From assembly GCA_036768485.1 (NCBI GenBank), contig JAVLUZ010000157.1:13256011-13320010 (forward strand): a DNA stretch of 64,000 nucleotides, written 5' to 3'. Both the position numbers and the translations under genes were made by a program. The stretch is from Mermis nigrescens. Lineage: Eukaryota; Nematoda; Enoplea; Mermithida; Mermithidae. The notes beneath the pieces were generated by a model, which worked only from the letters and a program-made list of their open reading frames with translations, was not told the DNA's origin and ran no database searches. Numbering within the stretch: the stretch's first letter is position 1; every line of letters starts with the position of its first letter. This document shows, piece after piece, positions 22,301-37,211 of the stretch.

Positions 22301-25300
22301 CGGCCGACGTTGGGTGGGATCCCCTCTTCCCCTCTAACATGTACGATCGCCATGATCAAAAGAAATATTCTCCGCGAATACTGCGTATTGTGGCGGCGGT
22401 TGTGACGTCACCGCCGCAGCTCCCCCGCCTCCTCGATTTTGCTTTCGTCCACCGCGTGCCGAAGTCGACCCGCCACCGCCGCCGCTTCTTTTGCCGCCGC
22501 GCGTCGACGATTTTCCGCCGCGAGGCGACATAATTTGCTGATCAGCCGCCGCTTCGACGTTAAGCGCGGCCGAACACAGATGGCCCCCAGCGCCGCCCAT
22601 CGTCGCCGTCGTAGCGACGCCACCGCTGCGCGGCTCGTCTTTAAATCCGGGCGTCAACGCGCCTTTTTCCAACTGCTGCATTTTGACTGGATCGTAATGT
22701 TAGAAGAACACACATTATTGGATCTTATGTAGAATTCTTCCCAGCGATTTCCATTCACATCTACTTAATATCTTAAGCAAAACTTATGATGACCATACAT
22801 CATTTTGGGCCTCCAGATTATCACCCCCTTCGCCTCAAACCCTCCCCCAAATTCGAGATTTTTTGGAAGTTTCCATAAAATTCCGAAAAATTCGTAGAAA
22901 AGGCGCTTTTTTAAGCGTTTTTAGCTATATATTTGCTCAAAAGTATCAAATTTTCGACGTTTCGCGCCATATACTTCTTTTTTGATTTTATTTTGTTCAA
23001 TGTGTTCGACTTTTTTATTTGTTTGAAAAGTGACTCATTTCCAGCGTGACAGTGTAAAGAGTTTAAAGAATCAGAGGGTGGAAAAACACATTTTGGCTCG
23101 TTTTCGTCTGCCAACAACTCCTGTTATGAGTCTGGACATGATCACAAGTCTAAGAATGTACCCCAGGGATCGAACGTCATAGTACATCAGCTGGGCGCTT
23201 TGTTTACATCTAAGAGCGGTGTAAAGTAATTTACATCTAAAATTAACTTGTCTTCAGGCCATTGTAGAGACTTAATTTTGTCATAAATGTTGATAGTAAT
23301 ATCAGACAAATAAGAGAATCACGAATCCGACTGAAATCTTCTTTACGTTCGGTGGTTGTGTAAAGTTTACACTGCAAATTACCTTTACATCTAGAGTTTG
23401 TTGAAGCTTAATATTTTTTCGAAATATTTTACGTAACTTCAAAATTACGAATTTGAATATCACTTTTCTCTACACCTATAGTTGTGTAAAGTTTGTACTA
23501 TTCATTTATTGTTAATGTGTAAAGTTTACACTAAAAATTTATTTTACTTCCAGAGCGTTGCAAAACGTGAATGTTTTTCAATATATATTCCGTAAGGTCA
23601 GGATTACAAATCTGACTGTATGTTTTCTTTACACACAGTAGTTTTTTAAAGTTTACACAGAAAATTAACTTTAGTTTCAGAGCGTTGCAGAAGCTTAATT
23701 TTTTCAAAATGTTTCATGTGACATCAAGATTACGAATCTGAACGTAAGTGTTCTTTACACCCATTACTTGCGTGAAGTTTATGCTGAAAACCTTAGATAT
23801 GTTTGAATAAGGTAAGGTTGTCTTGTTTAAAAAAGATAATGCTGGTGTTCAGAACATTGTTTTCCGCGTTCTTAGACTGCTGTCATTATTGTGGCATGTT
23901 ACCGTATGTGTTACTGACTGATTTACTCAAATCATGCTAATTAAAACTACGGTACTCGCAAAGAAAAATGCTCCGATGGAACAAAAAAGACGAAAATACT
24001 TGGTATTGTGGATTATTAAGGATGTAAAAGGAGAGGGCCTAGTAAAAAGCTACCTAAGTACATAAATGACTAAAATCGCAAAATCTCTTAAAAATCAGAC
24101 TTACTCTAAGCAACGCGAAAAATCGAAGCATATTTTGCGGCCTCTGAAAAAGTGTAACCTTCTTTAAATAATTTTCAATGCTTCACATATGTCAGAGTGT
24201 AAAAGCATAATCTAAAATGTATACTTATTGTAAACTGCTTGCAAGTTGCAACGCTAACTTGCTTCGCATTGTGATTGATAGAAAACTATGACTGTAATTG
24301 CGTTTAAGAGTGTTTTATTTTGTCATCATGAGCATTATAGCAAACCTGGCGTCAATTGATTAGTGCACACAATCATTGCTGGCATACAAGTGTACCTACA
24401 TGTAATCTGTTTCACTTTAGCTTACACGATTCCTACTGCATTAAACCAACAATTTCTTTGATTGTCCTAAAAGCATCGACGTTTGCTATTTCATTCATTG
24501 GCTTAAAAAGTCGCACCTAGTTCACTCCATCTACCTTTCCATAGCTACTGCATAGCTAACATGCTATTTTTTCAATCGTTTTTTGGTTCAATACTTTATT
24601 TCAATCTGCAGGCCGCAGAATAAACATCGATTTTTTGCACTGCTTAGAGGAAATCTGTTTTTTAACAGATTTTCGATTAAAGGCATATATATGTACATAG
24701 GTAGCTTTTTCCTAGTCCCCTCCTTTAACATCCTTAATAATCCACAATCCAATACTATTTCATTTTATATCCGAATCTCATTTTTTCATATTTTTCTCCA
24801 TTTCTTCACATAAAAACCGCAAGTAGCATCATCATTCGCGATCGTGTTTTATCCGTTTTGCATAAAGTTAACTGCACAGAGCGCATTACAAATCTGCGTA
24901 CTCAAATCTTTTACTCTGCATCGTAAATTTGTATTATTCGCTTCTACTCCGTGGAATATTTAATATTTAATATTTAAAATGAAATTCCGCGATTTTACGT
25001 TACCACAAGAATGGCTGTTTACAAGCATTTTATTAGCTTATCAGACAAATAAATTTTGAAGCTAATGGCTTCCCGCATATCGGGCTTACATGTACGGGCA
25101 AAGGTTCAAGAAAGTGATTGGGCGTTCTGCTGTCTCCTGGCAATGAGGGTCTTTTGAATTGGTGATAATGGTCGTGCAAAACGAGTCTATTGACCTGAGC
25201 CACCGCCGTTTCCGGCTGTATATCTACCTTGACCGCCTGCAGCAATGACCACTTAGATGACCCGCCGGCTGACCAGTCGCCGCGATAGCCTTCGATCAGA

Positions 25301-28300
25301 TCCCACGGTGAAATGCGCTCCTTGCCAACTACTTGTAATCCCTTAGCGAAAAATCAATTAGATGCACATAGGTATCCGAGTCAAGCAAATATAGACGGTG
25401 TTTTTATTAAAACCGGTATCGTACTGAAACAGATATACTGTACCTTACATTTAAAAGTAGCACTTGTAAGTTTGCAACAGTGTGGTCCAATGTTTGTTTA
25501 GTAAAATTTTATCACATACGTAAGAAAGGGACCCAAAATTTTTTTGTAATTCTCGTTAAAATAGTGATGGTCGCTGATAATTTAGTAACCAATGCACATA
25601 TACTGCTATGATTTTTAAAGTTTGGAGAAACAAACAATAAGAAAAAATAAGCGCAAAGAATTTTATTCATTACAAATGAAAGGCTTTGGTGTAACGTTAC
25701 AGTAAGTGGTACTTAAAATGGCATCTGCCATCAGATTTGACAGTCAGCTTTAAACGAGAAATCAATTGATCGAAGAAGTCATTGTTTTGCTGGCAGGCGC
25801 TTCCTGGCCCAAAAATCTGCCTTTTCAAACGTACAGTATTCTTAATCAGCATTTTGTTTATGAATTTTGTTCACTTTTCTAAAGGAGTCGCAATGTCATA
25901 CTGTTTTAGCAAGTCTTTGAAAAATTTTTAACGTTAACACTTGTACAATGTGGGTGTAGGAGAAAAGTTCTGACTTTAGGAGAAATCTTTCTCACTCCAT
26001 GAAATGGCACTAAACAGTTGAGCGAACATTGGACTACACTCTCGCAAAGTTTCACTTCTTAATTTTAAGTATACGCTACAGTATACCCTTGTTAGTGCGG
26101 TACCGTAATTTTTTGAAACATTATGCATGAGAGCACGGGCCTAACCGGCCGGGAAGCAGCTCCCCCCCCGAAATGAAAAAATATTTGTATTCTGCACGAA
26201 GGTCCCCCATTGGAAAAAATCAAAAATTCTCGAAGTCTTCTATGTAGAAAGACAGCCAAAATACATTTTCAGGACATTTAAGAGCTACTAAGCTCATAAT
26301 TTCCCGGCGTTTCGCGCCGGATTTATCATTTTCTATTATATTTCTCACTTTAGAAGCCCAAACTTGACTTTAAAATGGTGAATATGTTAAAATTTTCAGG
26401 CGCTTCGCGCCGATTTATTATTCTCTGCATTATTTTTCTACAGTACCTGTAGAACTAAATGTAAAGACAAAATTTCGGTTTCGAATATTCTGGACTTTAC
26501 CTTTGACTTGATATTGAGAAATTAGTCTTCCAGATAGATTAAATGATAAATTTTTTATATCTAAGTTCGAAATCAACCGAAAAAATTCGGTATTTTGGAA
26601 TGCTTTCTTCGCCAGACATCCACAACATGGGAATTGCAGAGGGATGAAATTTTAAAGTAGCTTTTTGGGCCTAAAAATAGTGGACACGCATCAAAAACAT
26701 CGTTTCTCGGAGTTTCTGACGATACTACGATGCTCTACCTTTCTAGAGCATAAAAAATTAAAAATTTAAAGAAAAACGAAAAAAAATCGAATAAATTGAA
26801 CAAACTATAGTCGAAAGATGAGTATATGGCGCGAAGCGCCATAAATTTGACACTTTTGAGCAAATCCATAGCTAAAAATGCTTGGAAAAAACACCTTTTG
26901 TACGAATTTTCAGAAAATTTTTAAGAATTTATAAAAAATCGCGAATTCTGGGGGAAGAGTTAAAAGAATCTTGGGGAATGAAAATTTTGTGGGGTTTGAA
27001 ACCCATAAACCCTCAAGATTATGTATGTTCACCATGGTATAGATCTCTTCGAGAAACGCTCAAAATGCCATTGTGTTCGTGTATCTCCTAATGGTTCTGA
27101 AGATATACACTTCAAAAATTTCGTCTCCCCTCCCGAAATAAAATCCTGATTACTCCCCAGTATGACAGTGTAATTATAAAGTAAATAGTATAAAAAATCA
27201 ATAGTATAAAGACAAAGTCAACAAATAGCAGTCGAAAAAAGTGAGAATGTTTAAAAAAATTTTCATCTCTTACTCGCCGGGTGCTGGTGTCCAAAATTTG
27301 GCTATTTGACGTGGGAGTACCTATGCGCGCAGTTTTCGAAGGCTGGCTACCATACTGCTCGCAGGCTATCACTTCTACATACTGGCGAGGTATAGGCAGT
27401 AGCTGGTATATTGGCCTGAGGGTCGCGATGTATCTGTCACCCATCTCTTTCTGTAAAAATTATGCGTGAGCTAATAACCTAACACGTTGAAGTTCAATTT
27501 TTGAGGTGCACGACAAAAGGCGTCGTGAATTTTTGGGGGAACTACATACTTAACAAGATACGTACATAAAATACCAGGAATTTAGGATAATAGCTAATTT
27601 CTCGCTTATTTTCCCAAAAATTTTTCCACGTTGTCAAAAATAATCCGCTTCCCACAGACACGGAATACGCTGAATAAACTAAGCACCAAGAAAGTTAATC
27701 AGCATTGAGATGATTTTCCCATAGATTCCATGAACGCAGGTTGGGCTCTTTATAGCGAGTATAGACAATATTCAATACGGGAGGAAGACCAGCCAAAGTT
27801 CGCATGAAAATCGTTCATATGTAAATTCCTTCATATCGAAACATTTTGGCAGGTACAATTCATCCAGGTTACGGCCAGACATACACAGCATAAAAACTCT
27901 GGAGGGAGGGGATGGCAAAATTATAAAGTGCCCTTTTTGGGCCCAAAAACTGTGGATAAGCGTCAAAAAACATCGTTTTTCGACGTTTCTGACGATGCTC
28001 TATCTTTCTAGTGCATAAAAACAAAAAAATTCGAAAAAATCGAATAAATTGAACAAAATAAAAGTCAACAAATGAGTATATGGCGCAAAGCGCCGAAAAT
28101 TAGACACTTTAAAGCAAACAGATACATAACTAAAAACGCTTAAAAACACCTATTCTACGGAATGTTTTGGAAACTTCTGGAAAAACGCGAACTCTGGAAA
28201 GGTGTGGGGTAAAATATTGTCTGAAGGTGGGGGGTTAAAACTTTTCTGGATAGGAGGGAAAACCAGAATCATGTATGGTTAAGGCCCAAAATGACACGCT

Positions 28301-31300
28301 TTAGCAGTACATTATAGCAAAACAACAGCCAGTCATTATTTACGCAATAAGCTAAATTTAGCATTTTCTTGATCGTCTTAGTTTGGACCACAGTAACACT
28401 TTATATCTACATGTAACTGAAATTATTTATTGAGAAAACTTTCTTTATAGAAGAGCAATTTTTTAAACATGGATACTTTCGACAAGCTTTTTCTCAATCA
28501 ACTTAATATTTACTTTTAACTTCTTCGTAATATTGTTATGTAGTTTCCGACAATCTTCTAGCGTTCTTTCAGTTTCGCCATTGTGGACATCAGGAACGAG
28601 ACAAGAATGGATCAATATGCACAACATGTCGACGCAAGTGCTGAACAGCTGCCTGCTCGAAGAAAAATAAATTAATGCTGCGAGCAAACAAACAAGGCAA
28701 ACAGATTATGAACTACAGTAATGAGCGGTAGTTCCTTCTGTACTGAACGATCACTGTAGAAAACTAAAGCTGATTTAAACTTGGACATTTGCATACACAA
28801 GCAAGCACACAGCTGTGGGGAGGGGGGGGTAAATGAGATGATTACTTCGCGCCCGTTATACTTTACGAAAAACAAATACGAATAGATTAATATAGCAAAG
28901 AAAAATGCTCCGATGGAACAAAAAAGATGAATATACTTGGAATTGTGGATTATTAAGGATGTAAAAGGATGGGACTAGGAAAAAATCTACCTAAAGTCGC
29001 AAAATCTGCTAAAAATCACACTTTCTCTAAGCAACGCAAAAAAATCGAAGTATATTCTGTAGCCTCTTAAAAAAGTGTATCTTTTTAAATAATGTTCAAA
29101 GTTTCAGATAAGAGTGTATAAACGAAATCTGTAATGTTTATTTTTTTAAATTAATAGCAAGTAGCAACGCTGACTAGCTTCGTATCCTGATCGATAGAAA
29201 ATTAAGTGGTATTGCATTTAAAGTTGTTTTATTTTGTTCTGAGCATTAAAGCAAGCAAAGCAGCGGGCGATTGATTAGTGCACACAATCCTTAAGGGCAT
29301 GCTAGTGTACCTACATCTAGTCTGTTTCAAGTCAACTTAAGTGTTTCCTACTGTTTTAAACCATTCATTCAATTGGCTTAGAAAGACAGTTAGCTTACTC
29401 AACATCATTTCCCATAGCTACTAGCGTGGCTAATGTGTTGCTTTTTCAATCATTTTATGGTTAAATATTTATTTTAATCTGTTGGCTGCAGAATATACTT
29501 GGATTTTTTGCGTTGCTTAGAGAAAGTGGTGATTTTTAGCAGATTTTGCGACTTTAGGTAGATTTTTCCTAGTCCCATCCTTTTACATCCTTAATAATCC
29601 ACAATTCCAAGTATATTCATCTTTTTTGTTCCATCGGATCATTTTTCTTCTGCTAGTACCTCGCTTTTAATTAATATGATTTGAGTACATCAGTCAGTTA
29701 ACACATACAGTAACATGCCATTATAATGACAGCAGTCCGAGAACACGGAAAGCATTACTGTTCTTAACATCAGCATTATCCTTCTCAAACAAGACAACCT
29801 TACATTATTTTAACTGATCAAAGTTTTCAGCATTAACTTTACGCAAATTTCAAGTGTATGAACACTAACGCTCAGATTTGGAAGTAAAATAAATTTGTAG
29901 TATAAACTACATTTTAACAACAAATGATTAGTGCAAATTTAACACAACTACTAGGTGTAGAGAAAACTAATAGTCAGATTCTCAATTCTGATTTTACGTA
30001 GAACATTTTGAAAAAAAATTAAGCTTCCGCAAGGCTCTAGAACAAGAGTTGAGTTAATAGGCAGTGTAAACTTTACACAACCACAGAGTTTAAAGAAAAT
30101 TTCAGTCGGATTCGTTATTCTGATATTACGATCAACATTTATGAAAAAAATTAAGTCTCCACAATGGCCCAAGGACAAATAAATATCAGATGTGTTAACG
30201 TAGACTCAAGCTAGGTTCACTTCGCTCACTTAGCCCGAATCTCAAGCTTATGCGCTCACACAGGGGGTTCTCGCCCTTTTTAGGAGGTCGATCACCAGCC
30301 GGCGATTCGGGGGTAAGCGGCCCGGCCTATTCAAGGTAGCCCGTCCCTCTACGCACGCACCTAGTGAAACTTACTTACTTAACCCCTTTGAGATTAAGTA
30401 TCTAATTAAAGTAAGTTCCCCGGAAACCTAATTGAGGGCTCAAAAAGATTATTATTTGACTTGTTTTGACCGAATTCCGGTGCTTGAAAATATTAAGGGT
30501 TCCTAAGTATAGTGTAGCACAAGGACAGAATTCAACAGCACGGAAATTCAACCGAGCCCAGCATCGTAAATTGAATAATTAATTTTTACAATATTTTTTG
30601 GTCAGAAAAATTATGAAGCAATTAAAAAGCGACAGCATGGAGGATACATGCTGCTGACCGTCGTGTTACGCTAATCGGGTAAAATCAAACAATGTAATTA
30701 AGCAAGGGCACGAAGCCCTGCCAAAGGCATACAACAACTGATGCCAATTGGCACAAACACGAATGATAAAAAACAAAGCGTACAGGCGAAAAGAAGCGTG
30801 CACACTACGCAGGAAAACTAACTGACGAGTTCTGCAGCCAAGCAGATAAAAAGGCACGTACGGAGTCTGCTCACGTACGGCGACGAAAAGAAAAAAGATA
30901 CGCTCAGCGCGGAAGCTGGCGGAGAGGCTCTCAGGCTCAAAAACTAATTGTAAAATGTAAAATCTTAAAGTGCCGTCAAAACTCGCGCTCGCACGCAGTT
31001 TTAACTGATGCGGAAAAAGAGGCGTAACAACATGAACCAAGAGATGAAAAGGATCTATGAATACGACAATAGGCCTATGGGCAAAAGCTTACGGTAGAGG
31101 CAGTGGCGAATCTAGGATTTTCCTATAGGGGGCGGTACCCCTAAGGGTGGGGCGGAACCCTGACTTGGGCGGAAAAAATTAGCCGTTTTAACACGAAAAT
31201 CGCTAAAAATCGCTTAAAAATGCTTAATTTTGCACACTTTTTTGGGGCCAATGGGGGAGGCGGCCGCCCCCCTAAATCCGCCCCTGGGTAAAGGTATGTA

Positions 31301-34300
31301 CAAACGAGACAGGCACAAATATGAGACACACACATGATCTTTTAACACACGTGATATATGATAACACACATACCAATTCGTACTCAAGTCGCATTAAGCC
31401 CGAGTACCCATTTTCCTATCCCGGATTTTGATTGAAAATATGTGTGGGAATGGAATGAAAAAATATGATAATTTTTAGGGGAAGGTGGTCCCGGGCGACT
31501 CACTTAAGCATTGCGCTTAACGGTCGTGTACGTGCGTATGAAATTGAGCACAAGAATGTACATCTGGGGCAACCAATCGGTTTTTTTCATCTGTTTCAAA
31601 AAAACCCGAACCGATTTTTTCCCAAAAAATTTTTTTAAGTGTAAGGTTTACAAACATAAGTTTGGCACATTCAAACGTACTACAATCAAAGGGCTACAAA
31701 CTGGCCCAAACCGAATTTATTTACACTCCAACTTTCCTCTGTTCAGAAGTCGGGAGAGGTCGAATAGGATAAAAATAAAGTACTTTCTAAGGGGTGGCGA
31801 ACAAAATATGAAGTGAAGAAGTCGGGAGAGGTCGAATAGGATAAAAAATAAAGTACTTTTTAAGGGGTGGCGAACAAAAATATGGACAAACACGTATTTT
31901 TCACTGTCCACCACATTGTAAACTTTAAAAATCTGAACCGAACGCCCCATTGAGTGTAAATAAATTCGGTTTGGGCCAATTTGTAGCCCTTTGATTGTAG
32001 TACGTTTGTATGTACCAAACTTATGTTCCGCGAAATATTTGATATGATTTACCAATTAAATACGAAAAAACCTGTTTTTTTCGCCTATTTTACACTCTCA
32101 GATTTCGAACTTTACACCCCCATAAACAACTCGATATTACGTTTTTTTGAACGCGGTTTGCTTCGACGTGTAGCCCTTAAAATTTACTTTATATTTATCT
32201 ATTTAAATTATCTTAACTCATAACCGAAAAAGTTGGCAGAGAAATCTTGGACAGAATCTGTTTTTTTACTCATCCACTAGAGTGTAAAGTTTAAACCTCT
32301 GGTACTGTGTATTAATTGTAGAAAAAGTTTGAATGTCAGATTCGTTATTCTGACCTCAAAGAGAACATTTTTTAAAAAAATTTATCATCCACGACGCTCT
32401 GGGCGGAAAAAATTTTTTCAGTGTAAAGTTTACACCTGCACTAATAACGCAATATTGATTGTAAAGAAACAAAATAAATTTTGACGTGTAGCGCTTAAGA
32501 CAAGGCAGATTTTAAAGGTAGTTACCACGTTCTTTCTACTAAGTGGAGAATATGGCAGGGAAAAAATATTTTTTGTCTCAGACTCTTTACAATAAACCGC
32601 CTCTAAATTCGAAAATAATACTTTTTAAGAAAAATAAAAAAGTTTCTCCTAGATTTTATAGCCGTCTACCTTTTGAAACCGATCAGACTCCATAGAATGT
32701 AAAACTGGAGTTAGATATGCTCTTGCACATGAGAACAGTAAAACCGTCTAATTTACACTCCTGTGCAACAACCAATGAGTGTAAAGAAATTTTAAGATCA
32801 GATTCGTAACCTACTAATTAGAGAAAACATTTTTAAAAAATTCATCATCCACGACGCTACGGGCGGAAAAAAATGTTTTCAGTGTAAAGTTTACACTTGC
32901 ACTAATAACGCAATATTGATTGTAGAAAAAACAAAATAAATTTTGACGTGTAGCGCTTAAGACGAGGCACATTTTAAGGGTAGTTACCACATTTTGTCTA
33001 CCAAGTGGAGAATATGGCAGGGAAAAATTTTTTGTCTTAGACTCTTTACAATAAACCGCCTCTAAATTCGAGAATATTACTTTTGAAAAAATTAAAAAAG
33101 TCTCCCCTAGATTTTTTTAATCGTCTACATTTTGAAACCAATCAGACTGCATAGAATGTAAAACTGAGTTAAATATGCTTGGCCAATATGAAAACTGCAA
33201 AAACCGTCTAATTTACACTCCTGTGCAACAACCAATGAGTGTAAAGAAATTTTAAGACCAGATTCGTAACCTACTAATTAGGGTAAACATTTTTCAAGAA
33301 AATTGGCCTTCCGCAAATTATTTGAATTTTTGGTGTAAACTTTACACACTCACGACGCGCTCGGTATTGAGTGTAAACAAGAAAAAAATGGGGGCACTAA
33401 GTTTTTTTATTATCTACCTTTTAAAAAAACCGCACCTCTCAGATGTGTGCCGTTATAGCTGTCAGGGGGGGGACACAAATTTCGCACTCGCTGTGAAGAA
33501 CATATAAGAAAAAAGGATGGCCAAGTATATTATAGGTAGCGCTATCGCGCTACCTATGATATTAAATTCTCACGAGTCAAAATCAGCAGTAATAACACCG
33601 TACAGCAGCAATTGCAAGAATGTAAGAGCCCAGCTATCAATTGCCGAACTGTTGCACACTGTGTCAAACATGCTGCCCACCTAAAAAGAACAGTGAGACA
33701 TAAAGCATTCATGATCGGAAATTAAGTGTCAAGCACACGTGTTCTTGGGGATTCGACCCCCAGAATGGCTGCTGGTGCCTTTTTAAGCGTTTTTAGATCA
33801 TTTTTGGCTCAAAAGTCTCAAATTTTTAGCGCTTCGCGCCGTATACACCTTTTTTGATTACATTTTGTCCAATTTATTCAATTTTTCAAATTTTTCGAAA
33901 TTTTCCTATGTTTGTATGTTCTAGACAGATGAAGCATTGTCCAAAACGACAAAAAAACAGTGTTTTGACGTAGGCCGATCGTTTTTAAGCCCAAAAAAGG
34001 CACTTAAAAAAATTTTTAAGGCCTGACCCCCATCCCAGAACTCCCATGCTGCACATGTATGATAACAACTATGTATGTATATATGTATCAGCATTGATAA
34101 GATGAATCATTTAATTATGGATTTGCAATTTAAAGCAAAGTATTTAGTAGCCCCACGCATTTCTATTTTAAAGATACAGCAGTAAAATCAATGCAGAAGG
34201 CATTTTCCTTGACTGATTAAAACAAATGTACTTCAGCAGTTTATGTGTTTATGTAAGCAAAATTCATTAAAGACTATTCTAAGCAAATTTAGGTAAATTA

Positions 34301-37145
34301 ATTAAGTCCTCACCTATATACAACATAATATTCGTACTAACTGCACATATCTGGCAAAATTACACAAAATTTATTATTTATAACATTTTCATTTATAAAG
34401 CCGATAAATAATAACTTAAACAATTATCCGGCATCTGCTTTTATACTGTAATCAAGCAATTCAAGACACCTGTCAAAAGCATAGAGTAAAGGATTCACCA
34501 GACTCAATCGAAGTTTCAAATTTTCTCTCAATTCTCCACAATTTTCTCTGGTCGCAAACTGATATCGATCAGCTTTAGCTTGCAAGCAGTATTCTTGAAG
34601 CTGCTTAAGTAAAGAACCGAGCAGAGTTTCACGTTGTTCGTCTTGGCCTCTGAGACATGTCAGAATCAAGGACAAAAACGGCTGTTGACCAAGCAACGAA
34701 GCACTGCAAAAAAGCCAAGAAATTTTAAACTTCTTGAGCAATATACCCAAAAACGTACTTTTAAGGAAATAAAGGGCTTTTATTAGCAAAAGTGAGCTTT
34801 ATATGTATTTATAAGCAGGTACCAAAAGTTTAATAATTAAAATAACGTAGAAAAAGACAAACAACAATTCATATATTTTCTATGCTTTATACTTAATATT
34901 TTATATTTGTGCATTTTGTACAAAGTAAATTGTAGTTTACAAAGTAAACTGAAGTGTACACAGTAGATTGTAGTGTACTTGCACTACGTACATATTATAC
35001 ACATGATATTACTGTAAAGCGTCCTCTGAGTTAAATCTGAGTTAAATCAACAAAAGTCACAACACAACTTGACACAAACCTTTGCTGTCCCATCCACAAG
35101 CAAGTAACGCGAAATTGGCTAGTTTACAGTCATTTTTCCAGTAGCGTGCGACATAGGGTTTAAACAGTTAGACTTCGTTAGATATTTGATACAACTACAG
35201 GAAAGAAAATTTTATGGAATTTTCCCTCACTTGTTCAATTTTCTTGGGAATTCGGGCAAACATTCAATTTCGTTTAAATAATCAGAGATTCTCTCTCATT
35301 ATTTAGCGGCTATCTAACCTCTATCCTAAATTTCGAGTCGCTTCATCTAAAACCGTTATACCGTGCGACTGTGAGACTATTGACATAATCGATCATGAAT
35401 CCGCTTCAGCATTTAAGCGTTATCAATACGAACATAACATGCTGGCTCGTAACCAGAGAGGCAGCCGGCTTTCCCGGTATGGAAAAAAATTTTGATTTTT
35501 CACAGGAAAAAATTGAAAAATTTCTAAATGAACTAAGATGGCGGCTACCAAATGAAGTATTATCATATTTTTGAGTCAGTAAATTCAGAATTTTACTTCG
35601 CACCGGATGTCTTATTTCTATAATGCTTGTCATCTACGAAGCCCAGATAGGACCTACATAAGCACTACAATTGTGGATTTTCAACTTTAAATGATCAATT
35701 CATCAATTTCTCTTTAAAAATAACGAAAATTGACCAAAACACGCGTTTTTTCTGAAAGTTGGGTGGTGCAAGTGAGCAAATTGGCCATTAGCACTACGCC
35801 CTAATCAGTACAAAGACTTTCGGGTAAAATTGCAGTTATTTTAACGCTTTTTAACCTATTTTTTCAGCGAAAATTCTGAAAACGGAATATCATTTAATAT
35901 TTATAATTAGCCTCAAACGCGCGTTTTAAAGAATCTAAAATTAAATCTCGTATAATCTAAAGCAATATGCGCTTGCTTGCATAAGACACCTAAATCCAGT
36001 CTTGCAAACAATTTAAAAAATTGCTTTTGTATTCATGGAAAAAAATTAATTTTTTATCAACCGTTGCATAGAGCTGATCGAGACGCGCTCAACAATGCCT
36101 TTATTTTCGCATAGTGCCTGCCTAATACTTCATGAGAATTTGACTTCTAGAATATCGAGCCCCCTTACCTTCCCTCCCCTGAAATAAAATCCTGGTTACG
36201 GGCCTGATAACATGTAAAAACAGTGACAATAGCATATTGCAGGTTTAGAAAAATTAAAAACAGTAACTAATGTGAAAATAAATTTAAAAAAGTTATTCAC
36301 TTACTATACATACATATGTATGAAGCGTGAAAATTGCACTTGAAATTTAAAAACGTTTCACCTCACCCTTGAAACGAATTCTTCTCTTTCTTCAGCTGAC
36401 CATTTTCTAGAACAGCAGCAGCGGCTTTCAAAACGCGGCCTTGAACGGAAGGAGGCAGCTTTGAAATAAGCGGAGCCACGAGCCAACCACTTTTCACATT
36501 ACTGAGCTTAAAAAGTTTAAGCATATGGTCAGAATAAGATTTACACGCTTCTTTTCACACATGCATATCATTCTACCGTTTTATCGAATCTAAAACCAAG
36601 TATTGCATGTAATGCTTGGACTAAAACGAGATTTGTACATGTAGTCAAAAATAAGCGGAAAAGCATATGAAAGCCCTTTCACTTGAAAGCAGAACTTTCC
36701 GATTTAGATGAAACATTTTTAATTGAAAATAAGATGACCGAATTTCAAGGCTGATTAGGACATAAATTTCAGGCCATAATATCATTTATGAAACCATGAT
36801 ATCAACATGAGACACCTTGTACAGAATTTGAATAAGTCTTGCAAACTTCGCTGGAATTATTTGATTTTATGGCAAACAGATATTACATAAGTTTCTTTTA
36901 ATTAAATATATGCAAAAAAATTTCGGTATATATGTAGAGCGTGCATATGAAAATTCGGTAGTTTGAAACGTGCTTATATTCTTACGTGTTCATTCATAAA
37001 ATGAATTAAAAAATAGAGGCAATTTTTTACCACACTAAAAATTTATGAATAAAGTCAGGTTTTATTTACTGCACTTCCACTATTCGACATCAGTAGTAAA
37101 TCAATGCCACGCATCGATGAAACTTCATTTGGAGCTATACAAAAC

Positions 37146-37211
<66 letters not shown>

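Noticed and set aside
22408..22732. Arg/Ala-rich open frames on both strands over MED12 exon 20
   Set aside because: They are shadows of the GC-rich exon in other frames; the frame kept is the one with MED12-like splice sites and phase to exon 21.
30230..30370. GC-rich block considered as tRNA or other RNA gene
   Set aside because: No cloverleaf, A/B boxes or known RNA signature could be drawn.
30666..31040. 124-codon open frame on -
   Set aside because: The longest non-repeat frame outside MED12, but its composition ([14 protein letters not shown]) and lack of any motif suggest an antisense or chance frame in GC-richer repeat DNA.
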